From the NCBI GenBank assembly GCA_013398615.1, contig VZSR01002355.1:592977-656976 (forward strand): a DNA stretch of 64,000 nt, written 5' to 3'. This DNA comes from Brachypodius melanocephalos. Lineage: Eukaryota > Chordata > Aves > Passeriformes > Pycnonotidae. The position numbers were made by a program, and so were the translations under genes. Shown here one piece after another: positions 14,601-24,771 of the stretch (its first letter is position 1; each line of letters opens with the position of its first letter). The notes under the pieces were generated by a model. The model made no database searches, had not been told where the DNA came from, and was given only the letters and a program-made list of their open reading frames with translations.

Positions 14601-16380
14601 ACAGATTACCTAAATGTGCTGAAAACAGAGATGTAAAGAGAAGTGACTGAAAGATTTAGTAGAAATGAAAGCTGAGATGCAAAAAACAGCAACAGGCTAC
14701 GTTTTCTCCAGCAGAATGAGAATGCCACGTTGGCAGAAGAAGAGAATTTGTTGGCAGTATTAAAATATGTGGAAAAGTTTTGATCACTAATGCAGAATAA
14801 GTAGCACTTTACAAAAACCCCCAAGATATTCACAAAGTAAATTGTTACTTAGCAGGGACATCAAAAACAGCCTTCAACATCTCACATCCTTACTCTCCTA
14901 TTTAGGAGGGCATTCGAATGCCTCTGCCTTATTTTCTAAAAAACACGTGCATTCTGTGGACTTTCACAGAAGTCCAACATGCATTTAAATGTTTCCTTGG
15001 AGTCTTAGCAAACACATACACACGTGTATGTGCTAGGTAGGGAATAAATAATTCCATACACGTACTAGAGCACAGAACAGCAGGACAGTATTGGGTAACA
15101 CACAAACCTATGGTTGTAACTACAACAAAGGATTAATTATCAAAATACCACTTATCATTTATGTGATCATTCTTATGTGTAGAGATGAATGTGCTTTGAA
15201 ATTCTATTTCGATACATGTCACAGCATGATAACAGCATCTTCCTGGGTCCAGGAGTGGTGGTCTGTGTGATCTCTGCCAAAGAAATTGCATAGATTTACT
15301 TCAGTGCCTTTATCTCTCTCAGTTTCTATCTGTTATTTCACTATTTGTTACAGCACTACCTTCACCAAAGTGACCTCTAAAGCCTCTGCTGCAATATTGC
15401 AACATCAAAGTGAACACTGAAAAAAAACAACAGAATCACAGAGATTGCAAACCAGGTGTACATGAGGTAGCACATAACACACTGAAGCTCAGTAACCATC
15501 CAGAAATGAATTTTCACACACTTGAAATATTTTTACTGCTTTCTCAAAATTAAACGGAAAAAAAATTTCTGAAACACCACACAAAGTATTCAAATGTAAG
15601 CACAGAGGAATAATGTTAATATAGGGGAACATTCATGCCAAAATGCAGCTGGCCATGCTTCTGTGATGGCTCTAACCCTGACTCCATGGTGGCTATGACA
15701 GTATCAGCACTGTCAGCAGCTCGGACAGCTGCCCATCCCACGCTGTTGTGCAGAACAGAACACACCCTGCCTGTGGGATCTACCCTTGATGTGGGATTGA
15801 CTGATCCCAGAAGGCAGGACCCCTTTGTGGGGCAGATCTTGTCTCTGCCTCCTAGGTACCATCAGCACCTTGGACAGTGAGAGGAAACCAGCAACTATTC
15901 CCAATTTCTGCTCAAAAACTCACTTTTCACACTTATTTTCCATTCCTGACTTGGGCCCCGTGGTGTGTATTTCTCCTTGCTTGTCCTTTGACTGTTATCC
16001 TTTATCAGATATAATCTAGGAGGCTCTGTAAAATGTTTTGTGTTGACACAATGACACTATCTGATAGTTCATTCATTTTACATTAGCTGAGTTTCTCTCT
16101 TGCACACCATGAACATCAAGCACCGCTTCCTCCTATTTCGGTAGCAAAATTCAAAGCTGCATTGGCTTAAAAACATTAACAACATTATGCTTTATTTATT
16201 ATATTCTACCTTGCAGGCTCACCTACACTAATCCTCCTGGATGCATTCAGCACAGGAGTGATCCCCGGCCTCTGGCTTTAAAGGAATTTACTACTACTGC
16301 ACACACAGCAGTATTTTAGATAGAAATTACAGGTGGGATTGGAAAAGTGTTATGTTGTACAAGGCTCTCATGTGTCTACC
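14601..16380. other. 3' flanking sequence, no gene recognised
   Basis: Ordinary AT-rich sequence. A 7-bp-stem hairpin (CACATAC / GTATGTG) lies at 15013..15032. Nothing else is supported. Confidence 0.6.
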
Positions 16381-16466
16381 TTATGACATTAGAAAAAGTT
16401 CCCAAAGCTTTGAATATATCAGTGGTATTTCATATGCCTCGTCATTATCTTTTGATTCATGGTACC
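16381..16466 (-). other. candidate terminal exon of an unnamed gene (hypothesis)
   Basis: On the minus strand a strong pyrimidine tract ending CCGTCTCAG is followed, in phase 1, by 27 codons and a TAA at 16383..16381. The peptide starts YHESKDNDEAYEIP and contains YEIPL and IYSKL, which look like cytoplasmic-tail tyrosine motifs. I could not find the linking exon (phase 0 to 1) that would join it to the membrane-spanning exon at 18616..18686. In another frame the same segment also reads a short basic peptide, so this is weak evidence. Confidence 0.15.
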
Positions 16467-16553
16467 CTGAGACGGATTTGAAGAGCAATTGTGTGACAGT
16501 AGGGGGTGAGAAATAACAACAAATGCTTGACAAATATGGCTCAAAAGACGAAA

Positions 16554-16598
16554 GAAGTTCCCAAAGTTCTGAACCGTGGTTCAGAACAAAAGAACTTC
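16554..16598. repeat. extended imperfect palindrome
   Basis: The inner arms GTTCTGAACC (16566..16575) and GGTTCAGAAC (16578..16587) are perfect inverted copies with a 2-bp centre. The outer arms GAAGTTC (16554..16560) and GAACTTC (16592..16598) add 7 bp across small internal loops. The 12-mer AAGTTCCCAAAG at 16555..16566 also recurs directly at 16396..16407. Confidence 0.9.
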
Positions 16599-17370
16599 CC
16601 AAACCAGAGGAGGCAGAACAACTCTCTTAGTCAAACAAGGTATTCAGAAGAATCCCAGAACACATACGCCCCTTTCTGTTCTAGATAATGCCAATCAGTC
16701 ACCAGATCATCACAAAGACCTGTAGTCTGATCACCTGGAAAATTTAAATCTGGAGTATTTAATGCATTTAAAATCCACAAGAGGGCAGACACAGAGGTAA
16801 ATGGAAGATGCACACAAAGACAGCAGACCAAAAAAAGCCTCAAAAGCCTGCCTGGTGTTCTGAAATACGTGTGGTCGGGCTTGTCTTGGTTCTGTGGTTT
16901 AAGAAAGATTTGACCATTTGATAGGGGGAATTTTATGAATAATGCATTTAGACTCCTGATGGCCTTTACTTCAAAACATAAGCAGCCATATGCTGAAAAT
17001 ATGAACCCTATTAACCAGGTTCAGGCAACTCTTCATTTGTTCTGAAACCGGCTCTGGTTCCACAGAGAATTAGGATGACCAAACGATTTGCCTTGTTCAG
17101 TCATTATTAAAAATTAATTCACATTCACAGCAACTCTTCCCTACAGTGTACTTGCTCTGATCTGTGTATGTGCAGGCATGCTACACACGTAAACTTTTTA
17201 ACTTTAATATACTGCTTGTGCCTACTGTAAACAGTGAACTCCACAACCACACTCTGGCACATGTCTTTACTGAAATAATTTCTTCTTCCTACACGAGTAT
17301 AAATCAACTTCCCAAAGCAAAGCTAAGCAAGTACAAGATGAGAACAAGAAAACATTTTTCATTTTCTCAG

Positions 17371-17414
17371 AGGATGCATTGCCAAAATCTACAGCAGCTG
17401 TGGATTCACCTAAG
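17371..17414 (+). other. isolated plus-strand exon-like segment
   Basis: A 44-nt stretch bounded by a pyrimidine-rich acceptor ending TTTTCTCAG and a perfect donor AAG/GTAAGT. One frame is open (DALPKSTAAVDSPK). No partner exon was found on the plus strand, so it may be a chance pairing or a non-coding transcript exon. Confidence 0.15.
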
Positions 17415-18615
17415 GTAAGTCTGAAGTGAAACACAGACCCAAGGATTCATCTTGTGATCTATTTTGCTTGGTTTCTAGGAAATATTGTTATTTATGTCTG
17501 GGGCTTCTCAAAACACGGCATGAGGAACAGCAAGCAGAAAAAGAGATGGTGAAAGCAGTTTATCCAGCCAGGATCTGCTTTCAGAAAAAGCAAATGCCAC
17601 AGCCACTTTTGAGTGCACAGCAAATAAGCAGCTCCAGATTCTTTCAGAGTAAGCACATTCAGAAGCTGTTTTTATATTTATGAAAATACCTTTTGAGGCA
17701 AAACATTTATGTGTTTATCCTCTGCTGACAGAGGTGAACTGTGGCTAACATGGACAACATGACAGTAGCCCATATCCTGAGCAGACCTTGCCAGACTCTA
17801 CTTTAGGAAACAGCACAGTTAATCATAGGAAATTTGTAATTACAGGACTTGCTACTGACTGGGCTTTTATATCCACAAGGGAAGTTACCGGCAATTATGA
17901 AATAAGTCTGCTAGGGAACACACACATGGTTAGGATTTCTTAAGTTTACTGAATTCCTGCACCTGACTGATAACCTGACACATGATCAGTAAATTACTCA
18001 AGAGTAACAATTTACAACCACAATCAAGGGCTCCAAAACTGATTATTGATTCTCTGTTTCTGGAAAAATCTTGCCTTGTAGCATTTAACACAACTCAGAA
18101 AATATAACCTTGTTCACCATCCACCCAGAGCAATCACATGGCTGGTAGCTGTTAGCCTGGAATCCAAGTAGGGTGATCCTTTGTAAGACTTGTCAATTTA
18201 AAAAAAGATGAATTAGACAACTGCAGCTGAAATGGTAAATAATTCATAGTGCCACTAAAATATCCAGCAGGAAGGTACCATTTCTGGTACAAAGGAAATG
18301 CGTTTATTTATACCAGGGAAAACCATATTTTTTTTTCTTTTACTTCTGATGGGGTATTAATTGTTTAAGTTTAAAAAGAAATCACTAAACTTGCATACCA
18401 ATCAGCAGTTTATCTCTCTGACTGAGAACAGCTAAATTTTAACCCCTACAGTGATTGACTGAGTCATGTCCAGTTTTGTGGTAGCATTCTACAGACTGAT
18501 GTTTAGCATAGGGAAAAAACCAAACCAATATGCAAACAAAGTTCAAAGCATTGATTTCACAGCTTTTTTCTACTCCAATTCTCATTTGAATTCTAGAGCC
18601 ACATTCAAACCTTAC

Positions 18616-18686
18616 TATAATTGCTAGGCTAATAAAAACTATCACAGCAAGGAGAGGAATCACTGCTTCCAGCCACCCCTGCGGCA
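18616..18686 (-). other. candidate transmembrane exon of an unnamed gene (hypothesis)
   Basis: A 71-nt minus-strand segment between a good acceptor (CCCACACCTTTACAG) and donor GTAAGG. It enters in phase 1 and ends in phase 0. With the G carried over from the exon at 19868..19979 it encodes V, then PQGWLEAVIPLLAV, and continues as an uninterrupted hydrophobic stretch of about 18 residues to the donor. That composition fits a single-pass helix. I do not recognise the protein. Confidence 0.25.
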
Positions 18687-19867
18687 CTGTAAAGGTGTGG
18701 GCAGAAGAATTTACAGAAGGTTTGGTTTGCAGGTTTAATACACCTGGTCTCCTTTGTAGCTTCAACAGAACTGATCTCAGAGAGTTTTTCTATATTGAAG
18801 AGCAAATCCCAGCCCTGTCATCCCACACAACTATTTTGGAAATGGCTGAGGAAATAGTTTAGAAATAGATAACCTCACCTGCTTGGCTTAACAACAACTG
18901 TCCTTACTGCAGAGAAAACTTTTGGGTCAGGTCACTGAAAACTTCAGGATTTTCTCTCAGACATACAGAGTGAGTTTAGAAAACAAAAATACAGCAGGAG
19001 GTTGAAGAGATTTTAAGGAGGTGTCTTTCCAAGGCTGTTCAAATCACAAGGAAGGACAGAAAAGCTGAGGCCTTGGCACCCTCTGCCCAGAATAACCCAG
19101 TAACACAACCACCTTCTCCTTCTGCAAAAGCCAAAGAGTAGAAAATGTCCTTTGTATAAGCTGTCAGTGTCACCTGGCCAGACTGAGTTGCAAGCTAAAC
19201 TCTGTGCTCAATACCAGAAGGGAAGGCAGCATCCTGCCCTGGTTAGAAACAGCAAACCGCCATAAACACAGAAAAGGTGTGCATCTTGTAAAGATTAGTG
19301 TACTCTTCATTTAATAATTCATCCTTCTCTTGCATTTTCTAGACTGAATCTGATTCAACAGCTATTTTAACCATGCTCTTATTATCCCAAGTTTTTAATG
19401 ATTTTGTTCTAAGTGATAAAGGAAGAAAATAAAGTGTGATCTGTAATCACAAGTCTTTTTTTCCATGCCCAAAGGGCTTTAATTATTTCATGTCAGCAGA
19501 TTTAATCCTCACTTTACCTACTATGAAACTGAACAAACTGCACACAGATGCACAAGGTAACATAGCGACCAAACCCTCCGAGTTTTATCACAGTATCACT
19601 GACCTATCTTAAAAAGTCAGAACATGCCAGACAAAAGGACTTGATTGCTTTAAAACATTAAGAACAAGATGTCATTTAGTGAAACGTATTTGATACTTCC
19701 TGTCTTGCAAAGTGGATTTATGATCTACCCTGAATTTGGCAGATCGGGTTTGTTAAAGAATATTTTAAAGTCTGAGGCATGACACAGAGAATGACCACAA
19801 CATTATTACCCCAGAGTTAACCTCGCTAACGCTGCAGTGGAGGTCTCTCCTCCAGCAGCAACCTTAC

Positions 19868-19979
19868 CTGTGATAGCACTGACTCCCAGTTTGGTTTGGA
19901 CAGCTGGTAAACTGGAAATGAACTTGTGGATTGAAGGGCTTACAGTCTTTTCCCTGTCCAAGGATAACCAAAAAACCCT
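19868..19979 (-). other. candidate extracellular exon of an unnamed gene (hypothesis)
   Basis: A 112-nt minus-strand segment with acceptor GTGGTTTCAG and donor CACAG/GTAAGG, running phase 0 to 1. It encodes 37 residues, including REKTVSPSIHKF and LPAVQTKLGVSAIT, rich in Ser, Thr and Pro as expected of a membrane-proximal stalk. Its phases fit both neighbouring candidate exons. Function unknown. Confidence 0.25.
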
Positions 19980-21786
19980 CTGAAACCACAAACCCCAAAC
20001 AACTTTATTATTGGTTCCTTTTTGCTGAATGTCCTTCTGAAAGAAAAACAGAAATGAAAACAACCTCTCTTCGATTATTGTTCAGCCAAGAACGTGTTGC
20101 TTCACCATGCAACAAATGGAATTAGAAACTTGACAACCAGTTCACCATGTGCTACATCTACCTGATGCTGCTGCTGTACAAACATGCTGAGACACTTCCA
20201 CTGCTCCAGAGATTGCAAAGATAAAGGCTATGAACACACGAGCAAAGATATTTGAAGTACAGCTGATCATATCTGTTTGTGATGCAAGATGACTTATGGG
20301 AAATTTATATACAATCAACATAACTTCATCAGAAAAGGTTGCAACTTTGTCTCATTGTTGCTCTAAGTTTTTTTGAACAAAATACCTGATTTAAACTGGG
20401 ACATTTTCTGGTTGTATTTGTACAGAACCGAATTCCTGCTTATCAGGACATCCTGCTAGTGAAAAGCTGGACAACGGAGTCAAATTCCAAGATTGAGTTA
20501 GACTCTCCAGATTTCCAGGAGCACACAGAGAATCAGACTTCCAGAGCCCTCTGAAGCTGTGATCTCACCTTTCCATTTTAGCCTGTTCTACGTCTGACCT
20601 ATTTAACACTTGATGCATATGCATGCATACCTTCTTTGTGAAAGCCTTGTGGGATCACACCATTTTCAAAAACCTAGGTGGCAATTCTTACTATTTTTTT
20701 CTTTCTTAAGTTGGATAATAATTCCTAAATCCAAGTTTCCTTGGGGTAGTTGCTGGGAACAGGAGATGAGAGACTAAATAGGCAGTAAGTATTAAATAAA
20801 AGACTGGCTATTGCAGTTTGAAATGCTCAGTGAAAAATCTTCCAGCTCAAGGAAACTTTATCTGTGACAACTTTTCAGCTGTGACTTTAATTACTTGAAT
20901 TTCTCCCATCTTCTTGAAGTACCACAGAACATACAGCTGTCAGAATTCATGCTGAAGAACACAACTTTACAGCTGTAACTGCTATGGTGTTCTGAGCTCA
21001 CACTTGCCTAAAAAACCCAAATAAGCAGACTTCAAATCCCACTGTGAAGAAAATTCCAACACTTCAGTGCAGTAAGTATGTAAGTGAACTGAGAACATTT
21101 CACTCTACCCTGATCACACCCTGACAGCAGCACACTGAGCTCCTCCACTCAAAGAGGCACTGTTATGCTACCTTTTCAACCGAAAAATTAAAATAAATAC
21201 AGAGCCAGATGTCTTGGAAGAATAAAAGCTCTGGTACTTATTGACACAAATGCAGAGCACTAAAAGCTGCAATGTAAAACACAAAATGCTCAACAGAGGT
21301 TAAGTTACACTATCCCCTCGTTTTTCTGATTTCTCCTTAGGACTTGATAGCTTCAATTAAAGAATGCATGAAATCCTTCACAGTCATACAGACAGACTAG
21401 AAACTGAACATTAGAAAATGGAAGGATATTTATCATCTTAATGATTTGGATCACCTTTGGGCCACACAGCTGATCAGAATGAACAGCAAAAGGAACCAGT
21501 GAGAGTGCTGCTGTTCCTAACATCAGAGATGGAGTTCTCTCCAAGAGGGGTCAATGGTAGTGGAAAAATTAGGAGAACAAACGGAATGGTATCTGCAGAA
21601 AATTACAGAACATGGGGAAAAAGTCACAACTTCCTAAAATTGCAATGACTACACACTCTTACTGGAACATCTCTAGATTTTCATATTATTCTGCAAGGCA
21701 CCACTTACTATGGAAATTTCAGTATTTTAATAAATGATGATGAACAGACAAACATACAAACACAACACCAAAAAATTTACAATTAC

Positions 21787-21877
21787 CTCCAGAGGAACAG
21801 GTTTCACTTCATCACTTCTCAAAATCAGGTGAAGGGAACATTCTCTTTTTTTCCAGGTAATACCACCAAGTGGGACA
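21787..21877 (-). other. candidate extracellular exon of an unnamed gene (hypothesis)
   Basis: A 91-nt minus-strand segment with acceptor TTTTCACTGACAG and donor GGAG/GTAATT. It begins with the last base of a codon and ends in phase 0, matching the next candidate exon. The 30 codons read VPLGGITWKKREC and LILRSDEVKPVPLE. There is no recognised domain. The exon upstream of it is not settled. Confidence 0.22.
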
Positions 21878-22079
21878 CTGTCAGTGAAAATTTTTACTCA
21901 AAGAAGAAGGGTTTGCTGGTTTGCCTTTTTTTTCCCCTTTCTGTTCCTTTTGGCTTGCTCCTTTTTTTTTTCTTTAAGAAAGCTACAATCAAATAAAAAT
22001 ATGTAGCATACTGGTAAGACTGCCTGGCACATAAAATCAATTACACAGTTCATGAATCCAGTAATGGGAAACTTATTAC

Positions 22080-22320
22080 CTCTGACTGGGAGAAATTCAG
22101 GCCCCCATGGAAAGAACAGGGCAGCTCTTGCTGTGGAAAGACCTGGAGCTGCCAAGTCAGGTGCTGGCCCTGTAGGAGCTCAGGTCTGCAGCCATTTTAG
22201 CCCAAAGGGAAAGTTCCTGGAGGAGAAGATGGAAAAGATGCTCACCTGGAGCTGGGCTTCAACCTCCTGCACCTGCTGCTTGTGTTTGCCAGGGAGGTCT
22301 GAACTCCCTCACTGATCCTG
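22080..22320 (-). other. GC-rich patch with exon-like open frames (hypothesis)
   Basis: A GC-rich island in AT-rich surroundings. On the minus strand, 22080..22169 has acceptor CTCCTACAG and donor GAG/GTAATA and reads GQHLTWQLQV then NFSQSE, with an N-glycosylation-type NFS. Just upstream, a segment ends in CCAG/GTGAGC at about 22243. The phase of 22080..22169 (0 to 0) does not fit the exon at 21787..21877, so the chain is unresolved. The plus strand is also open for 87 codons, which weakens the case. Confidence 0.15.
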
Positions 22321-22439
22321 TCCATACCTTGTTTTGGTGACACCATTAACAAAATCAAAGCCTCAGCTGCTTAACTGCTGTTGCTGACTACATACAGCAA
22401 GATTAATCTTTATATATTGTAGCTTGCCTAGAAATCATT

Positions 22440-22465
22440 AAAAGAAAAAAAAAAAAAAAAAAAAA
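22440..22465. repeat. poly(A) tract
   Basis: Plus-strand A-run of more than 20 bases with a single G interruption near its start. Confidence 0.9.
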
Positions 22466-23677
22466 GGACATTCTCCTCTATACTTAATGACTTTCACAAC
22501 TAGGTATTCTTCTCTAAAGCAGGTATTAACCCTAAACATGTAGCAACTTTGCAGTACAGATTTATGGCAAAAATCCTATGCAAAACACGTAAGGATGCTA
22601 AATGATCCTCTTTTTCTCCCCAAAAGGATTTTCTTCTTTGTATTTTAACAGACTTGTCCCTCAAAAACTCCTCAGAAAACCTTCACTTGTGGGGTTTTTT
22701 TGGTTTTGTTTTTTTTAGTGTTTTATTCTCCTTCTACTGTTCTTTGTGCCTGAGTTTGTAGTGCCTGACTGTTTGTACTGTTTGGAAGAAGGAAAAACAT
22801 AAAAGGCTGAAAAACAAAGAATTGGAATCTTGTTTTTCCTATGACTCATGCTCTCTTTTCACTGATGTCAAAAAGGCAAACAAACAACAACAACAGAGTT
22901 ACCCACCCCAGATATGTCAAAAAAGTCACCAATCTAATTCCCCTTGGAGACAATTAAGAACATTTAGCTAAAAAACTATCATACAACTCAGTATATGATC
23001 CTGGTTGCTTTTGCTATCTAACACTTAAAATTATATTATTTTATAGTAACTACCAGTAAATTAAAGTTTTCTGGACCTAGAAATAAACTGCTTTGATAAA
23101 TCGTAACAAAATCTCTATAAACAAGGACAGGAAATATTCTTTACTCAACTTTATAATGCTCATTTCAACTACATTTGTCTTAGACACAAAGAATATACTT
23201 GATTTATATGAAGAAATGATTTGTGGAATGGAACTGGCAAAGTCTCCAAGTTCCTCCTACCTCTCAGGAAGCAAAGAGGGCATGAAGGCTTAGGATGTGT
23301 TTACACACAGGAGGTTCCCACAAACAAGAGAACTATTCATAAATACACTTCTCCAAAATCTGCAGGAATCCTACGCCGATGTCCCGGTTCATTTTGCAAA
23401 ACACTGACAGGTCCAAAATGAATCTGAACAGTTTGCTAATGCCAGAGCCTTAATATTAACTGCTGATAACTCAGGAATTCCATATGCAATCTCCCACTGG
23501 AGTTACAGTTTTAGTGTCCTTGTAGATAAGAATTTCTTGGTTATCTGGCTGTACAAGAGGGCCTGTGGGAACTCTTTTGAAGAGTCTCCTGCAGCAAACA
23601 ACTCACTCTGATAACATGAGGAATTTGATTGTTACTTGGTTTTAAAGCAGTATTTTTCCCAGTGCTTATGAACAGAA

Positions 23678-23680
<3 letters not shown>

Positions 23681-23713
<33 letters not shown>
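23681..23713. repeat. 33-bp pure poly(A) tract
   Basis: Uninterrupted run of 33 A on the plus strand. No target-site duplication or retroelement body is evident on either side. Confidence 0.95.
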
Positions 23714-23716
<3 letters not shown>

Positions 23717-23863
23717 TATTTAAGTGGTATGAAGAAATCCAGGGCATCTGATTCAGCAGGAGGAAACACTGTGGGAACCAGCTATTCACCAGGCAATCAA
23801 ATCCATGTCAACTCAACAATTCCAGCTGCTCAAGCCACCCTGTTAAGATGTCTTTCCACTTGC

Positions 23864-23920
23864 CTTGCCAGCCACAGCGATGAGTATGAATACAGTACTT
23901 AAAACTAAACGGCTCAACAT
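23864..23920 (-). other. candidate signal-peptide exon of an unnamed gene (hypothesis)
   Basis: On the minus strand an ATG at 23920..23918 opens MLSRLVLSTVFILIAVAGK, which has the basic n-region and hydrophobic core of a signal peptide. It ends at AAG/GCAAGT, the consensus of the rare GC-AG donor class (phase 0). It lies about 500 bp past the putative PRDM5 poly(A) signal on the same strand. Without transcript data a chance hydrophobic open frame cannot be excluded. Confidence 0.2.
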
Positions 23921-23964
23921 TTTTTGCTTCAGCCTTGTTTCATGTAACCAGAAGAAATAAATCC

Positions 23965-24300
23965 TCCTCAATCTCATACAGGAACACTGAACGTTGACAG
24001 ATTTCCACAGTTCTCTACCCACACATTTTGGCATCTCAAGAATCAATTCGAGTTAATGAGTTTCATACAGTAATGAGAAAGCTGCAAATAAAACGAGACA
24101 AAATCGTGTTACGACAAAATGCGGAATTATGATATGAATAAAACAAGCCTGGATACAATCAGCAGTCAATTAGAACGACAAATTCTGCGTGGGTTCAAAT
24201 TAAATAATTTTAATGGAGCCTTGTAGGTTAGGTACAAAAATAGCTGCAGACAGCCGAGCGTTTCATTGCAAGTGTCCAGGATTTCCAGGCACTGCTACCA
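23965..24300. promoter_or_regulatory. possible conserved non-coding element 3' of PRDM5
   Basis: AT-rich sequence with unusually many retained CpGs (for example AACGAGAC, ATCGTG, TACGAC, TGCGGA, AACGAC, CCGAGCG) and homeodomain-type TAAT cores around ATTAAATAATTTTAATGG. No simple repeats. This texture is typical of vertebrate conserved elements. It could also be distal 3' UTR of PRDM5 or the promoter of the candidate minus-strand gene. Confidence 0.3.
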
Positions 24301-24399
24301 ATATCTAAGTTTCTAAGAATGTCATTAACAAAGAGAAGTTTGCTTAAAGCTTCTTTGTTTAAATGAGGATAAACTTATCCAAAGTTCTTGTATCTTCAA

Positions 24400-24405
24400 T
24401 TTATT
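24400..24405 (-). terminator. possible poly(A) signal AATAAA of PRDM5
   Basis: This is the only canonical hexamer on the minus strand that I found close to the stop codon, about 200 bp past it. The context is AT-rich and lacks an obvious downstream GU element, so confidence is low. Confidence 0.3.
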
Positions 24406-24606
24406 TTTTTTTTTTTAATTTTCAAGCTGTTTTGCATCAGAATGTCTTTGGGTTTTTTGACTACTAACACATTTTCAACAAAATTGGGAAAAACCATGTG
24501 TGAAGGCACTACTGTTGTTTCTCCTGACCGTGCTTACAGGCCAGGTGGAAAGTCTGGAGTTTGCAAATGCACCCCTTTGGATCCTCTCTTCTCACCGAGG
24601 CCGTAT
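24400..24606 (-). other. PRDM5: PRDM5 3' UTR, probable minimum extent
   Basis: This stretch follows the stop codon on the minus strand. An AATAAA hexamer on the minus strand lies at 24405..24400, directly after an A-rich run (the plus-strand T-run at 24404..24416). No clear GU-rich element follows within the next 40 bases, so this may not be the main cleavage site and the UTR could be longer. Confidence 0.35.
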
Positions 24607-24771
24607 TCAGCCGTCAGTTTCCCCATGGACATTTTCCATGTGCACTTTGAGGTAGTCATTCCTCGTAAACTTCTTGTGGCAGAGCTGGCACTCTGCCATG
24701 GGCCGGTTGGGGTTGTGGGTCAGCTTGTGTCGGATCAGCATCTTCTTCAGGCTGAAGGACAGGTCACAAAC
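24607..24771 (-). CDS. PRDM5: PRDM5 terminal coding exon (probably 16) with stop
   Basis: This exon holds 54 codons plus TGA at 24609..24607. It begins VCDLSFSL, completing a finger whose first cysteine is in the previous exon, and has the core LKKML with HKLTH. A spacer, NPNRPMAEC, leads to the last finger (CQLC, core FTRNDYL, H-x4-H as HMENVH). The protein ends GETDG, against GVADS that I recall for human. The arginine of MLIRHK aligns with human residue 590, where I recall a truncating disease mutation. The acceptor is pyrimidine-rich and ends CTGCCTCAG. Confidence 0.95.
   Translation of the reverse strand, partial: VCDLSFSLKKMLIRHKLTHNPNRPMAECQLCHKKFTRNDYLKVHMENVHGETDG

Noticed and set aside
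17888..17909. 22-nt minus-strand microexon that would supply the missing phase 0 to 1 link to the candidate tail exon
   Set aside because: It fits arithmetically, but the encoded residues are not the basic stretch expected after a membrane helix, and microexons this short are easy to find by chance.
21240..21300. Strong acceptor TTTTACATTGCAG on the minus strand
   Set aside because: The following segment ends at a poor donor and in a phase that fits none of the candidate exons.
23340..23425. Minus-strand segment open in two frames after an AG, seemingly protein-like (HFGPVSVLQNEPG)
   Set aside because: Both overlapping frames look equally plausible and the splice sites are weak, so it is not evidence of an exon. 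It is a useful warning about judging short peptides by eye.
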